64,000 nucleotides of DNA from Paracentrotus lividus (Eukaryota > Echinodermata > Echinoidea > Camarodonta > Echinidae). The notes below the pieces were generated by a model. The model saw only the letters and a list, made by a program, of their open reading frames with translations, made no database searches and was not told the origin of the DNA. A program made the position numbers and the translations under genes. The stretch spans positions 8,283,721 to 8,347,720 of the forward strand of contig CALNVZ010000649.1 of NCBI GenBank assembly GCA_940671915.1, read 5' to 3'. Positions 11,635 to 23,756 of this stretch are shown here, piece by piece; within the stretch, counting starts at the first letter, position 1, and each line of letters starts with the position of its first letter.

Positions 11635-11719
11635 AATTGGTATCGGGGCTACAATAGTATTCATTGTCGTCTTCATCGCGTTCGTAAGGGGTCTTAAACA
11701 CTACTGCAAGCGGGACTAG
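11635..11719 (+). CDS. Candidate terminal exon: transmembrane helix and short tail
   Basis: The frame immediately after the gap reads IGIGATIVFIVVFIAFV, a run of about 17 hydrophobic residues with small residues at its start. RGLKHYCKRD and a TAG stop at 11717-11719 follow. A hydrophobic span, a positively charged juxtamembrane segment with one cysteine, and an early stop are what the end of a type I membrane protein looks like. An AATAAA lies downstream at 11994-11999. The 5' part is lost in the gap. It most likely closes a gene that lies mostly upstream. A link to the kringle/SRCR gene downstream is not supported, because that gene continues past 60 kb. Confidence 0.45.
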
Positions 11720-13354
11720 ATGTCGTGACGAAATCAGAATATGATCTTCAGATATTAAATGAAACTACAACCATTGTTTCTAGTCTGGTTGCCCTTTTAT
11801 TCATTTGTTTAATTATTTTGTCTTTTATAACAGGGCAATTTTACAGACGATCTCGAAAGGATAATTAAAGATGTATGTTATCATATACAATTGGGTAAAC
11901 TTTATTGTAAATAATTCGAACAGCTTAAGCTGAAATATGGGTTGAATTCACCAAGTGCCACACACATTAGTAGTTTTAACAGATGCACAATATAATAAAA
12001 TATAGTTAGTTAGGTTTGAATTTGCTGTGCGAATTCAAACAAACATAGCTTGAGTGTATTGAATGGAAATGTATATAAAATGTATCACTGTTTTTAAATT
12101 GTATCTTAATGTTTATTAAGTGATCAGATGTGCTATCGAGAAGTTGTAAAATGTACTCACGTGAGTTTGTATTGTAACTTTAAGTTTGGTGTGAATTTGT
12201 ATTATAGGTTAAGATAGTTAATGATGTCAATAACACTAAATACAATAATGCTGTCTGGTTTCAATTTTGATGTGTATAAATATGTATCAAATTTATGCGT
12301 GAATTGTATTAGATGAAATGTGCTACTATCAGAATGTTACTATACGAGAATGCCAATTGGAATTATTAATATGTTATTATTAGTAGTAAGAAAGTTCTGT
12401 GCAGGCTACTACAATTTGCTTTCTGTTAAATACTTCAGTTTAATGTTTGAATAGAGAGTATTGATGTTTGAAGTAAACTTTTCACTAGTACATAACTAAA
12501 GATGTGTTTGATTGTGTGAGATGAACCTTTGCTCAGTGATTAGGATTTAATATAGGTTTTCCCGCTCAAGTTTAAACTATCTCCGATCAATTTACAATTT
12601 CTTACAAGCACTTTCGTCCGAAATGTGATCACGATTAAAAATCTAAACGTTTCTATAATTGACCAATAGCACAGCTCCATGAAGTATCATTTAAATTGAA
12701 GGAACTTTAACAAATTTGATTACAAACATGACAAAGAGTTTAAAATTGTCCAGGATATCCGTGCAAAATATTTGGTTGAGAAAGTTCTGAATACTCAAGA
12801 CAACTTTTTTTTTTCGGTGAATTATTTATTCAGTCCTTCTACGATCTACACAGCTATTTGAAGGATATCTCAAATATATAGTTTAAAGGTTTGAAGTGGA
12901 TTATTATCATGACTATTTTCTGTACTCGAGATTATATTTGATGTGAATCATTAATTTTTGTTTGCTGTGCTTGGCTTTTCTAAATTTAATGTGTGGTCTT
13001 GTGTAGATGTCGAGGATTTTTTGTTGTTAGTTACTTTAACAGAGAGCCATATATAATTACCCAACTTTCTATCCCGACACCGGTTTGGCAACTTAATTAA
13101 ATATATTTTGAATTATAAATTTTTGATAAAATTTTGGTATCCTCGGGGATCTATAACGAGGAAAGCTAATGGTTATGAATTTATATTACATATTAATATA
13201 ATATTTGGATATTACTTTAATTGTCATTTTGAAAGGTGTATCACCTTTTTTTTATTTTGCTGACATATTTTCTTCTCGAAGTCGTAAATTCCATGGAAAT
13301 ATTAAAGTTAAACGCTACCTGCCTAACGCTTCAACATTCTGTAATATTTAAAGA
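11720..13354. other. AT-rich stretch, possible 3' UTR then intergenic
   Basis: The first few hundred bases could be 3' untranslated sequence of the preceding terminal exon, with AATAAA at 11994. Beyond that nothing coding, repetitive or RNA-like could be recognised. This is one of the few low-repeat stretches of the window. Confidence 0.4.
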
Positions 13355-13600
13355 GTTTCATTCCAAAAGGGACAAAATCCACTTTTGATGAAAATTGAGT
13401 TATTAATAGGCCTATTAGGCCATTGTTCAGGTGCGTACCCATCTTTAGACGTAATGGTTTTCTAAATTGTTGATTGCAACTGTACGAAAGTGCATTTTGT
13501 ATTTTCCCTTTTCCATAGATGCACGGACAAAATCAAATGAACAAAATGCTATTTACTCTTGAAATTATAAAAGGGGATTTAGTCCCTTTTTGAATGAAAC
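13355..13600. mobile_element. Small MITE, 246 bp
   Basis: GTTTCATTCCAAAAGGGACA at the left end mirrors TCCCTTTTTGAATGAAAC at the right end. The inverted similarity continues through AAATCC..TTTT for about 33 bp. The interior is non-coding, and the target duplication is unclear. Confidence 0.6.
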
Positions 13601-14930
13601 TATTGATTTATCATTTCGATACTTTGGCATGTTTGAGGAGAAAGATTATTTATATCTACATAGACTTCCATCACTATGCTAAGACATATGGAGCAATACA
13701 TAATTAATCTAATTATTGGGTTATTGATATGCAAAACTTTAAACTAGAGAGTGGCAGTAAACAAAAGAAAATTTTACACATTTTCTTTTATTGGAATATT
13801 AATTATCATTGCCCTTCTTCAACCTAAAACAATAATGGCCCGGCTATCAGTTGAATTATTTTGGCCGTGCTCCTACAATTTTTTTTTTTGAAGATTCAGA
13901 GATGTAAAGTGCTATGATTTAGTTGATGGGGTGAAACCAGAATGGAATAAACGATCAGGGAGCAGAGGCCGTCACCCAAACAAAAATGTTTTCTGAATTT
14001 ACTAGGTAATTGTAACATGAGGTAAAAAAGCAACGAAATGAAATATGGCTACCATTTAAAAACGATGGTTCTTGGGGACTAGGTTCATGTCAGCGCATTG
14101 ACCAAATTTTCATTTGCAAAAAAAAAAGTTTAAAGATAAACCATGCCTGGTTGAACTGTTTATACACTTATAAACAGGTAGGTTTTGCATGAATTTACGA
14201 TCCATTCACGACCAAAGACACACTGTGAATTACTTCATATACGAACACCAGATATGTCAAAACACGGCAACGATATTCGAAATGTAATTAAAAAGAATAT
14301 AGTTGTTTATTCCTCATGAACTGATTTTGAAATTTATCAACCATTCCATTCCCTGCTCACACCATATCAATCACGATTTATCACACAATCGGCAATTTCC
14401 AAATAAGATCAAATTTCATTTTCGTGATTCCTTAAAAGATTGGGGAATGCTTATTCAAGTATGCAATATTTTTTACTTTTTGGTGTCATTGTAAACCATA
14501 GAGATACTCTGCTGGTGACTTAGTAAAAAAAAACATTTTGTTTCATTGTGGAAAAAAACTTTAAAATTTAATAAAATATTGTCCCATCTTACGATAATGA
14601 ATAAATTAGCATTTTGGCTCTCTAAATATTTGAGTCCTGTTTGATTATTTGTTGTTGTTTTAGTTTACTTTGAAAGAAAATTTACGTTTGACATTATGGA
14701 AAATGATAGTGGGTCAGTATTGTATAAACACCAAAGGAAAAGAAACAAAAGGATTTTTAGTTCCGAAGAAAGAAACCAAAGAGAGAGAGAGTTGGAATCG
14801 CTGGATTATACAACATATCGTAGAAGTATCGGAATGATAATGCAAAAGTTTGTTTCTGCTATTAAAAAAAAACGGATGAGTTCTTCCTAGGGGTCTATAT
14901 ACAAATGCAAACTCTCATATTTTGTTTCTA

Positions 14931-14962
<32 letters not shown>

Positions 14963-15077
14963 ACCTGGAGATATAACTCCAAATAGATATTTTTAAAAAT
15001 CTAAATAACTAAATTGATCTCTACTTGATCGTCTCGTTAGCTTATATCTTTCAGATCTAGCCAATCTGATTGTGACA
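13601..15077. other. AT-rich stretch without a supported gene
   Basis: A 64-codon plus-strand frame at 14696-14890 (basic and Glu-rich, beginning MENDSGSVLYKHQRKRNKR) follows a TTGTTTTAG acceptor-like site, but it has no domain, no partner exon and no homology I can recognise. It is noted, not called. A poly-T run occurs at about 14932-14955. Confidence 0.4.
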
Positions 15078-15079
15078 TA

Positions 15080-15639
15080 TGTGACCCGTCATACCGAAAT
15101 CAGACACAAGTCGCGGATGAAAAAGCCGAGAAAATCGGCGGAGAGTAAAAATCATCAGAATTTGATGAAAAATTATTATTTGATTTTCTGATTCCCCCAT
15201 TATTCATGTATACTCTGTAAAAATTTTGAATGAAAATGATAATGGGAAAGTGTTTAAATAACAGTTTTTGTGAGAGCCTTTTTTTTCGGTCATAATTTTT
15301 GTTCCCGCACACGACGGAAATGTTCAAACATTGTAATTGACCGGTGAATAGGTGCGCCGTTGCTAAGGCCGATTCTCTAATAGAATCGGCAGGTAACTTG
15401 AAAATTTCCCCCGCTCGAAATCGAAACGGAAGTCAAACTTTAGAAGTGTTTTTCTCGAGAAAATGCTTTCAAGAGCCATTATCTTTTCGGATTTTAAATG
15501 TAATTATCTCAGCTAATACTCACTCCCTGGTGTTGGGTTATATATCAAATTAAAGCGTAGAAAATGGGGAAGCTGGATCAACATTAAAATCAAATTCAAG
15601 AAAGTCAACTTGTGTCTGATATCGGTGTGACGGGTCACA
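15080..15639. mobile_element. TA-flanked MITE, 560 bp
   Basis: The terminal inverted repeats are about 38 bp: TGTGACCCGTCATACCGAAA with TCAGACACAAGT on the left, mirrored by CTTGTGTCTGATATCGGTGT with GACGGGTCACA on the right. Both ends are flanked by TA (15078-15079 and 15640-15641), which suggests a Tc1/mariner-type or similar mobiliser. The interior has no transposase, and its short frames are not genes. Confidence 0.7.
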
Positions 15640-15641
15640 TA

Positions 15642-16367
15642 TTGCCACAAAAAATATCGGATTTCTTTTAGAGTATTTTCATATCCGTTGTTGGGTGCGA
15701 AAGTAGGTCACGACAATATAACACAATATTTTTTTTTTCTATGAATGGGTTCATCTGACTTTGGGTCAATTATAGTAACAGTATACATTTGTTTATTGGG
15801 AACCAGGTATCCTGCATCTAGATCTGATATCGAATATGCCAATGTGCACCACTATAGTGCACCCTGGTTATTCTGTTTAGAAAATATAGATTTTCAATTT
15901 GCCATTTATTTGAAGAAAAAAAAGACATCTTCAAGTCTTCATGCGTCGTAAACCTTTGTTTCCATTACTACAGTGCGTCCCAAATAAAAGTAAAACCAAC
16001 TTCGGGGGCCTCGTTTTGAAATATTACGTGTCATTAATTTGTATACCTTAACAAAAGGAAGTCAATTCTATCGAGTGATACTAATATCAAATAAATAAAA
16101 TAAAATAAAATAAGGCTTTACCTGTCATGGATGACTGAACACTTCCGTTTTTAAAAAACGATTAATTGATTAGTCATTTTATTTTATTTTGATTGGTAAT
16201 GAAGCAATTAGGGGAACTATGGCTTTAAGTCCTATCCAAGTGAGCTTGTATATCAATGGGCACCAGCGCATCAACTTGGTATCAGACTAGGGATCTCCCC
16301 GTTACGAGACCACCACCCTAACGAATAAGTTATATCACATCACGTTTCGTTCAGACAATTGTGCATA
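15642..16367. other. Non-coding stretch
   Basis: AT-rich sequence with an AAATAAATAAAATAAAATAA-type run near 16090. No coding, RNA or element boundary is recognised. Confidence 0.4.
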
Positions 16368-16980
16368 CCCAGGGGGCAAGAGGGGTGGACCCGCCTCGGC
16401 GAGATCTAAAAAGTAGTCCTATCTAATATTGTTCTATGTACCCATAGCAACACTGCTAGGGTGGACTACCCGTTGGTAAAGTGACACGAGGGTCTCTACA
16501 GGCGGGGGCGCCCAAAATAGCCGCCCTTTTTACAAAAAATAGTGTTTTGAAGAAGTCAAGTCTAAAGTCAATGAGTTGGGTCTCATATGAAAGAGTATTA
16601 AATTTTCTTTACAGCAGTGCTAACTAAAATGAAAATTGAAATTAAATAGATTCAATTTTGTAGTTAAAAACATAATTTTTTGAATTTTTTTTCCAAAAAT
16701 TAATCTTTTGCATATTTTTAAATTTAATCTATCAAACTTTTTAATGAGAGCTGAAAGTTGCTACTCCCTGCAAATATGCCCATTGGTATGTCCTATGATC
16801 TGTAAAAAAGATTGGAGTAAAAGCTTATTTCTATAAAAAATTATGATGCGCTAAAGATATGAATGTAATATACATAAAATTCCAAATTTCGTCCATTTAC
16901 GGTGAAAACCCGCATATACACGTGTTATACAGTACATAGCATATACGTGTATGAAACGTGACTGGTCATGGCTTATCTTG

Positions 16981-17014
<34 letters not shown>

Positions 17015-17589
17015 GATTCAATTAACTTTTCGGAGCAAAAGTTTGTAAAGGGATTTAATCGAACGTTACTACATCTAATGTTTAGTATTTAGAAATTGAG
17101 CCCATATGTGGTAGTGGGGGCGGCAGGTGTTATTTTTTTATACAGAATACATTGCTAATACACTTTGACCTTCTGCACGTATATCTGTAAAATGTACATC
17201 GCACAAAGTCAATCAAAGTCATGGAACAAAATAATGACATTGTGTCAATTACCAATCGAAGAACTGGGGGGGGGGGGGTCTAACAAGTGCGCCCCAACCC
17301 AAAATTTAGGGGAAATCCCTAAAATCGGGAATTTGCTGCTTAACCCCCACCCCCTCCCTCAGGAGAAGAAAAAAAAAAATATGGGTGGATGACCGACCAA
17401 AGTGAAATGAGTTATCCCCCATGGCTCTTTTTTATTAGTTTATTTATTCCATTATATTCATTCATGTCTTCTTTATCTAAAATGACGACAGTCAAAGGCG
17501 TGAAATCAAAATTTAGTTGTCGCCTATCATTAAAAGGCATATAACCCTTCATGCGCGAGAAGGGGCAACACCTTACGTGGCTTCAGCAT

Positions 17590-17598
17590 GGTTCTATC

Positions 17599-17632
<34 letters not shown>
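17590..17632. repeat. (GA)n microsatellite
   Basis: A run of GAGAGAGA dinucleotides lies inside the 6.3-kb inverted-repeat element, preceded by TCGAGATA. Confidence 0.8.
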
Positions 17633-17636
<4 letters not shown>

Positions 17637-18777
17637 TGACGATTGATTAAAAAACAAAAAACGCCTTATTTCATTACCTTTACTTTGAATAAAACCACTT
17701 GAAGAGCTTTTAGGCAGGATGGGGGGGGGGTCAGCTTTTCATCAACCCATTTAAGTAATTTATATTAATATAATGTTCAGCTCGTTTGTGTATTTTTAGT
17801 ATCCATAGGGTAGCCGCCACAACTCCGCCCTGGATCCTCGGTGGGTTTCGTTGTATATAGCAATACTAGGTCAAAATGCTGAAATTATAATGCCCTCCAA
17901 TTTTACTGGTTTAAAATCACAAATTGATACAGATATCAAATTAATTTCTTTTGCCCCCCCCTCCCAAAAAAAAAAAACGACATTACATGTAACATGTCAT
18001 GAATAACATGCTTCTAAAATCTAGTTATTATCCAGTTTAAGATTGTGAGTATTTGTAATCATGATTGCTTATACCACAATTGTTTCAATCTGAAACAATT
18101 AAATCGGGTAAATATATGAAGTTCAATTTTTTTAGGCAAAAATTTAACGACCCTATCTCCCTAAGTCAATTATATAGGGAACATATTTTCACGAGAGACT
18201 CTCAAAACATGCAGCTTATTTTGTTGTAAACACAATATAAAAAGACAAAGGAGATCGTATATTGTATTACAATTTTTTTTTTTTTTTTACATGTTCAAGT
18301 GTTTTTTGGCATTGTTTCTTGCAAAATGGCAACAAACTCAGCTTCCCTTGTCACCAGTGTTCTATGGTGCCAAAAGGCGACCATGGTAATGAGAGGGTTA
18401 ATTAATTCCAAAACTTCCCAATTACCATTTAGTAAGGAGCTTACAGTGGTTCAAATTTCCATGATGGTGTTAATATCTAAATTCCCTTGTAAATTGGGCA
18501 CAGATTAAGATTTCATGAGAGGGGGGTGCCAAAATTGGAATTTCAGATTTATCAAGACACCCCAACAATATGTCATTACACACCAGCCGAGCAAAACGTA
18601 CGCCAACATTTTTTTTTTTTTTTTTTGTTAGGACACGGGAGCTAAAAATGCTATCAGGGTAGGGGGGTGTGTGGCGTGAAAAGGAAATCATCCTTGGTCT
18701 TCTAATGTGTCATCAATCATTCAAAAAAGAGTATTTGCATTAACTTTATAGACTTGTATGAATTCCACCACTGACCA

Positions 18778-18850
18778 TACGTGTTGGCTCAGTGGATAGA
18801 GCGTCCGCCTCATAATCATGAGGTCGTGGATTCGATACCGGCCGCATCAT
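18778..18850 (+). repeat. tRNA-Met-like sequence (SINE head or tRNA pseudogene)
   Basis: An A-box-like TTGGCTCAGTGG (18784-18795), an anticodon-like region CTCATAATCATGAGG with CAT, and a B-box-like GGATTCGATACC (18828-18839) are in tRNA order and spacing. The T-stem pairs over about three bases only and a matching acceptor stem is not evident, so a functional tRNA is unlikely. It more probably heads a tRNA-derived SINE or is a pseudogene inside the 6.3-kb element. Confidence 0.55.
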
Positions 18851-18899
18851 ACCAAAAGACGTTTAAAAATGGTAGTTGCTGCTTCCCTGGGCGTTCAAC

Positions 18900-19040
18900 A
18901 AGAGGGGGATAGGGACGTGAAAAAAAATTGAGTGTACCTTTTTTAATCCACCACTGGGGGGGGGTGCGCGCGCCAAAATCAAATCACATTGCCCCCTCCC
19001 TCCCGTCGGGGCGGGGCAAAATCCTGGATACGCGCCTGAT
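18900..19040 (-). repeat. Terminus of GCGCGTATCCAGG repeat family
   Basis: Its reverse complement starts AGGCGCGTATCCAGGATTTT and continues GCCCCGCC, closely matching the start of the composite repeat at 4777. The opposite boundary was not found. Confidence 0.5.
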
Positions 19041-19356
19041 ATAAACAAAATAAATAACATCAATGCGGATGGTAAAGTTATTTTTGATTAATTGTGTCGG
19101 TCATCCATTCATATTTTCTTTTCTTTTCTTTTTCCTGTGGGGGCGGCAAAGCACCAAATTCCCGTTTTAATGCATTTCCCGCTAAATTTTAGGTTCGGGT
19201 AAACCTTTCAGACCCCCACCCCGGATCCTCCTTTGATTATTGACACTCATCCAATCATTTTTAGTATGTGCATATTCCGTTTTAGAAAGGTACAAATGCA
19301 TACTAAAACAATGGATATTTGAGCATATATTCTTTAACGACGAATAAACAGGTGCA

Positions 19357-21300
19357 ATAAAACATAAAAAAAAAAATAAAAAAAACCTCTCCAAAAAAAA
19401 AAAAAAATAAAAACAATAACAGAACACAGAAAAAATAACAAAAATAAAACCCCAACCCACCAAAAAGAAGGAAATAAAAAAAAAAAAAACAGTAAAAAAA
19501 AAAACAAAAGAAATAAAAACAAACCGACATTATATAAACGAAGATAACATAAAAAAAAAATAAGAAGTACCCAATATAAACTGAAACGAAAAAAAATCTT
19601 ACGCGGAAAAGTAATAAAAATAAAAAAAATACGGCGCAAACTAAAAAACCGACAAAAAAAAATAGAAAAAAAACCGAAATACGAAAAAAATAAAAAAAAA
19701 AAAAAAAAAAATAAGAATATGAAAGAAACTAAAAAAAAAAAATAATTGAAGAAGAAAAAAAAAAAAATAAAAAATAAAAAAAAAAAAATAAAAGAAAACA
19801 GAAAAAAAACAAACAAAAAATATTAAAAAAATAAAAAAAAAAAAAAAACGAAGACGAAAAATAAATTATAAAAAAAAATAAAAAAAAAAAAAAAAAAATA
19901 AAAAAAAAAAAAAAAAAAAAAAAAAACACAGACAAAAAGAAATACTTTAATAAAAAATAAATAAACGAACAGATAAAAAATAAAACAAAAACCAAGAAAG
20001 CGCACTTAGTAAAAAAAACCGGCAAAAGGCAAAAAAACGAATAAAAATAAAAATAAAATTAAAAATAAAAAAAAAACGATAAATAACAAATACTACAAGG
20101 AATAAAAAACACCAAAAAAAAAAAGGAACCTAAATAATAAACCAAAAAAACCCATAAATATAAAAAAAACCTCACTAAATAATTATAAAAAAAGTATAAA
20201 AGAAAACACATAAAATAAATAAAAAAAAAAGTATTAAAAAAAATAACGTAAAAAAAAATACAAAAAAAAAAAAAAAAATAATAAAACCACATAAAAAAGA
20301 AAAAAAACAAAAAAAAAATAAATAAAAAAAAAATAAAAAAACAAAAAAAACAACCAAAATAAAAAAAAATAAAAAAATAAAAAAATAAAACCGAAAACGA
20401 TTACAAAAAAGAACAACAAAAAAAAAAAACAACCGAAATAAAAAAACAACTAAAATAAAACTTTAATAAAAAAAAAAACACAAAAAAAAAACCGAAACTG
20501 AAAAAAACAAAAAAATAAAAAAAAAAAATAAACCATAAAAATAAAAAAAAAATACACAAAAAAAATTAAAAAAAAACAAAAAAAAAAAGATAAAAAAAAA
20601 ACACGCGAAAAAAATAAACCATAATAAATAGAACATAACAACGCGTAAAAAAACGAACATAAACAAACACCAAAAAAACTTTAGACAAAATAAAATAAAA
20701 AATAAATTAAAAAAAACCATAAAAAAACATGTAAACGACAGTAAAAAAAACAAAAAAATTAAAATTAAAAAAAAAAATAACAACGAACAAAAAAAAAACG
20801 CCAAAAAACGAACCAAAAACCATAAAAAAATAAAAATATTAAGAACAAAAAACCGTTGGAAAATCAAAAGCATAAAACCAAAACAATAAATTAAAACAGA
20901 TGTTGCAAAAAAACGAAACAAATAAATAAAGAAAAGATAAATAAATAAAAAAAATATACCAGAAAAACAAAAATAAAAAACGGTAAAAAAAAAAAAAAAA
21001 AATAAAAGAAAAAAAACCAAAATAAAACAGAAAAAAAAAACTTAAAATACCAAAAAAAAAAAAAATAAAGTATACCAAAAAAAAAAAAAACAAAAATCGC
21101 AAAAGAAAAAACACAAAAAAAAAAAAAAACAAGAAAATACCGAATAACAAAAAAAAGTACACCATAAAAAAAAACTAAAAAATCCAAAAAAAAAATAACA
21201 CAACAAAATAACACACAAAAAAAAATAAAAAAAAAAAAAAAAAAAAAAAAAAATATGAACAACCCAAAAGAAAAAAATAAACAAAAAAAAAACAATGATA
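19357..21300. repeat. 1.9-kb A-rich low-complexity block
   Basis: Nearly two kilobases of plus strand are runs of A broken by isolated C, T or G, such as AAAAACAAAAAATAAAACC, with no fixed repeat period. The many long minus-strand frames rich in Phe/Leu/Tyr are translations of poly-T and are not genes. It lies just inside the right arm of the 6.3-kb inverted-repeat element. It may be a decayed or poorly sequenced homopolymer. Confidence 0.85.
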
Positions 21301-22169
21301 TAATGAGACACATCTACCCCGCCCCCCCCCCAAAAAAAAAAGCCTACCGCCCCCACCCAATTTACGCACATGTTCTTCATTTCTAAATAACATACCAGCA
21401 AATATGGTAGTGTTTTTATCAAATCGCTTTCGAAACTACATCATGCTCCAAAAGTTCAATAAATCTGGAAGATAAGCCTAGTCAGTCACAATACACGTAT
21501 TTTATACGCTATGTACTGTATAACACGTGGTATATACAGGTTTCTCATAATTGGGCGAAATTTAGGATTTTTCGTTATTACGTTCATAGTTTTAGTGTCT
21601 AATAACTTTTTACAAGAAAATAATTTTACTCCAATGCTTTTTTACAGATCATAGGACATGCCACTGGCAGATTTTGAGGAAAATAACAAATCTCGGCTCT
21701 TTTTAGAAATTTTAGTAAATTGAATTTAAAAATATGTAAAAAATTAATTTTGAAAAGGGCGAAAAATGATGTTTTTAACTACAAAACTGAATTTATTTAA
21801 TTTCAATTTTCATTTCAGTTAGCACTTTTGTAAAGAAAATTAATACTCTTTCATATGAGACCCAACTCATTTGACTTTAAGAATTATTTTTAGTGTTTTC
21901 TTCAAAAAACTAATTTTTGTAAAAAGGCGGCTATTTTGGCGCCCCCGCCTGTAGAGACCCTCGTGTCACTTTACCAACGAGAAGTCCACCCTAGCGTGTT
22001 GCTAATGGTACATTGAACAATTTTAAGATATGACTACTTTTAGATCTCGCCGAGGCGGCTTTTCATAAAGTCCCAGACCGACCGAGAAATGAAACCAAAA
22101 TTACATATAAACGAAAGTAATATTTCTTCCTAATACAGTAATTCCCAATTTAAGCATTTTTATCTTCCA

Positions 22170-22570
22170 TTTAGAAAGTATTTCATTAAAAAGGTGATCG
22201 AACCTCAACCAGGCCATCCTCCCAAGTACTCGTAAAAGTACCCCTATTATATAAATGCGGCTGATGACGTCAAAGAAGTTTAAGGGAATGCTGCTGCCAG
22301 GCATGATAGGGTTTCGGCTTTAGAAAACACTTTGTATTGCTATGTCAGACAATAGACCCATGTGTGCTAGAATTCTATTGTTCTGAATAGGCAATATCAA
22401 ACGTGTGTTTTCTAAAGGCGAAACTCAATCATGCCTGGCAGTAGCATTCCCTTAATAAACTTCTTTGACGTCATCAGCCGCATTATATAATAGGGGTACT
22501 TTTACGAGTACTTACTTGGGAGGGATGGCCTGGTTGAGGTTCGATCATCTTTTTATGAATATTGTTATGA
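22170..22570. repeat. Hairpin inserted in right arm of the 6.3-kb element
   Basis: The left arm (about 22188-22332) contains GATCGAACCTCAACCAGGCC and GATGACGTCAAAGAAGTTTA. The right arm (about 22397-22553) contains the complements, including TTCTTTGACGTCATCAGCCG and GGCCTGGTTGAGGTTCGATC. The spacer is about 65 bp. It sits where the flanking arm homology is interrupted (22057-22668), so it appears to be a later insertion. Confidence 0.75.
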
Positions 22571-22686
22571 AAATTTAATTTATTTTGGGGGTATTTATGT
22601 TATACGCCTACTTAGCTTTCAATCGATGTAAGGTTGTATTTACTCCGTCCACGGTCTTTAAAAATATGGGGTTTGCCCCCTGGGTA

Positions 22687-23682
22687 GCATGCATGAATTA
22701 GTATGTTGTCGGCTTTGTTCAGGAATGGATTGTGCAGCAAAGGCTAACAGAATCGATAAAAAAAAAGTAATACATGCGCATCATTTTACATTACATTACA
22801 TTACATTTTGTTACATATTTTGTCACCCATGACTCAATTTTCCCGATTGAGTATTTTTTTTTTTTCTTCTTCCTTTTTAATATTCAGACATCGTTCGCCG
22901 GACAAGTATTTGACATCCCACCTTTCTATTGCCATCAATTACTCATGCGCCATTTGTATATCGTACTGAGTTGCAACAAATTATAAATGAAAGAGGAGGA
23001 TCTAGATTTTCCAAATTCATTTATAACAATTATGGATTGTTTCTTCTTTTTGAAGAAGCCCTTAACAACGCAAAAGATTTGTTCATATTTAAATCAATAT
23101 TAACTTAAGGGACTTATTAGAATTTGTTTGAGACCTTGCACTTTGGATGGCTTATATAAAGAATTATCGTAGTTCCATAATCATCGAAACTTTGCAGGAC
23201 CTGAAATTCAGTTAAAGGAAAAATGAATTCTTTAGATGGGCCTAAAATTCTATTTCAAGTAATATCAGAAGTGACCCGCGGTTTTCGGTTGTTTTGGTGT
23301 TTTCAATAAGTTGTAAATTAAAAAGATATTTAAATTTTGTCATTACGTATAGGCCTATATGCATTTTTTTCACAAACTTTCGCTAATTTTTTTTTTTTTC
23401 TCTTATTTTTTTTAAGTGTGTTCCCGAAATGCAAATTTAAACCTTCATTGTTCTGTCATGTTACTTCTATCTATTTTCAGCGGAAATACGCTGATGGGGA
23501 GCTTTGTAATTCAGGATGTGGTTTATATTACAGTTATTTGGTTTAGATTTGATTTAACCTGTTTATCATCGGATATCATGCACACATACCACCCACGTAC
23601 ATGATTGAGGGGCGGCGTACGTAGATTTTGAAGGTTTTTTTTTAAGAGATACAAATTAAAGGCAAACGGAAAATTAAATGGT
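22687..23682. other. AT-rich stretch, nothing recognised
   Basis: Short (ATTAC)n-like and poly-T runs occur near 22790 and 22855. No signal-peptide-like exon with a splice donor could be identified, although this is where a 5' exon of the downstream gene might be sought. Confidence 0.4.
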
Positions 23683-23756
23683 AAAGATAGCACCCATTCA
23701 CCTCACTTGGGTCGAGTACGGCAAATTTGCAGATTGACACCTTGCCGAAGGATGCT

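Larger units (their letters stand above)
16368..22684. mobile_element. 6.3-kb element with long inverted arms
   Basis: The outer ends CCCAGGGGGCAA (16368) and TTGCCCCCTGGG (to 22684) are inverted and flanked by TA on both sides (16366-16367, 22685-22686). The left arm, about 16368-17135, matches the reverse complement of about 21330-22056. Matching blocks include GCCTCGGCGAGATCT, AGTGACACGAGGGTCTCTAC, TATGAAAGAGTATTAA and ACACGTGTTATACAGTAC. The right arm is interrupted by a separate hairpin at about 22057-22668. The interior contains a poly-T run, a tRNA-like sequence, another repeat end and a 1.9-kb A-rich block, but no transposase. It is read as a non-autonomous long-inverted-repeat transposon or a nested composite. 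Confidence 0.7.

Noticed and set aside
10510-11701. Frames of 350-395 codons across the N block
   Set aside because: They consist almost entirely of undetermined bases.
14696-14890. 64-codon basic frame beginning MENDSGSVLYK
   Set aside because: It has an acceptor-like site upstream but no recognisable domain, no donor or partner exons and no other coding evidence. Kept only as a note.
18778-18850. Functional tRNA-Met gene
   Set aside because: The A- and B-box-like words and a CAT anticodon region are present, but the T-stem and acceptor stem do not pair well and it lies inside a transposable element.
19182-21422. Many long minus-strand frames rich in Phe, Leu and Tyr
   Set aside because: They are translations of the A-rich tract (poly-T on the minus strand), overlap in all frames, and have no domain or complexity.
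23337-23546. Hydrophobic N-terminal frame MSLRIGLYAFFSQTF as a signal-peptide exon for the LU/kringle gene
   Set aside because: The hydrophobic part comes from a poly-T run, no suitable phase-1 donor follows, and no consistent link to the exon at 26778 could be made.
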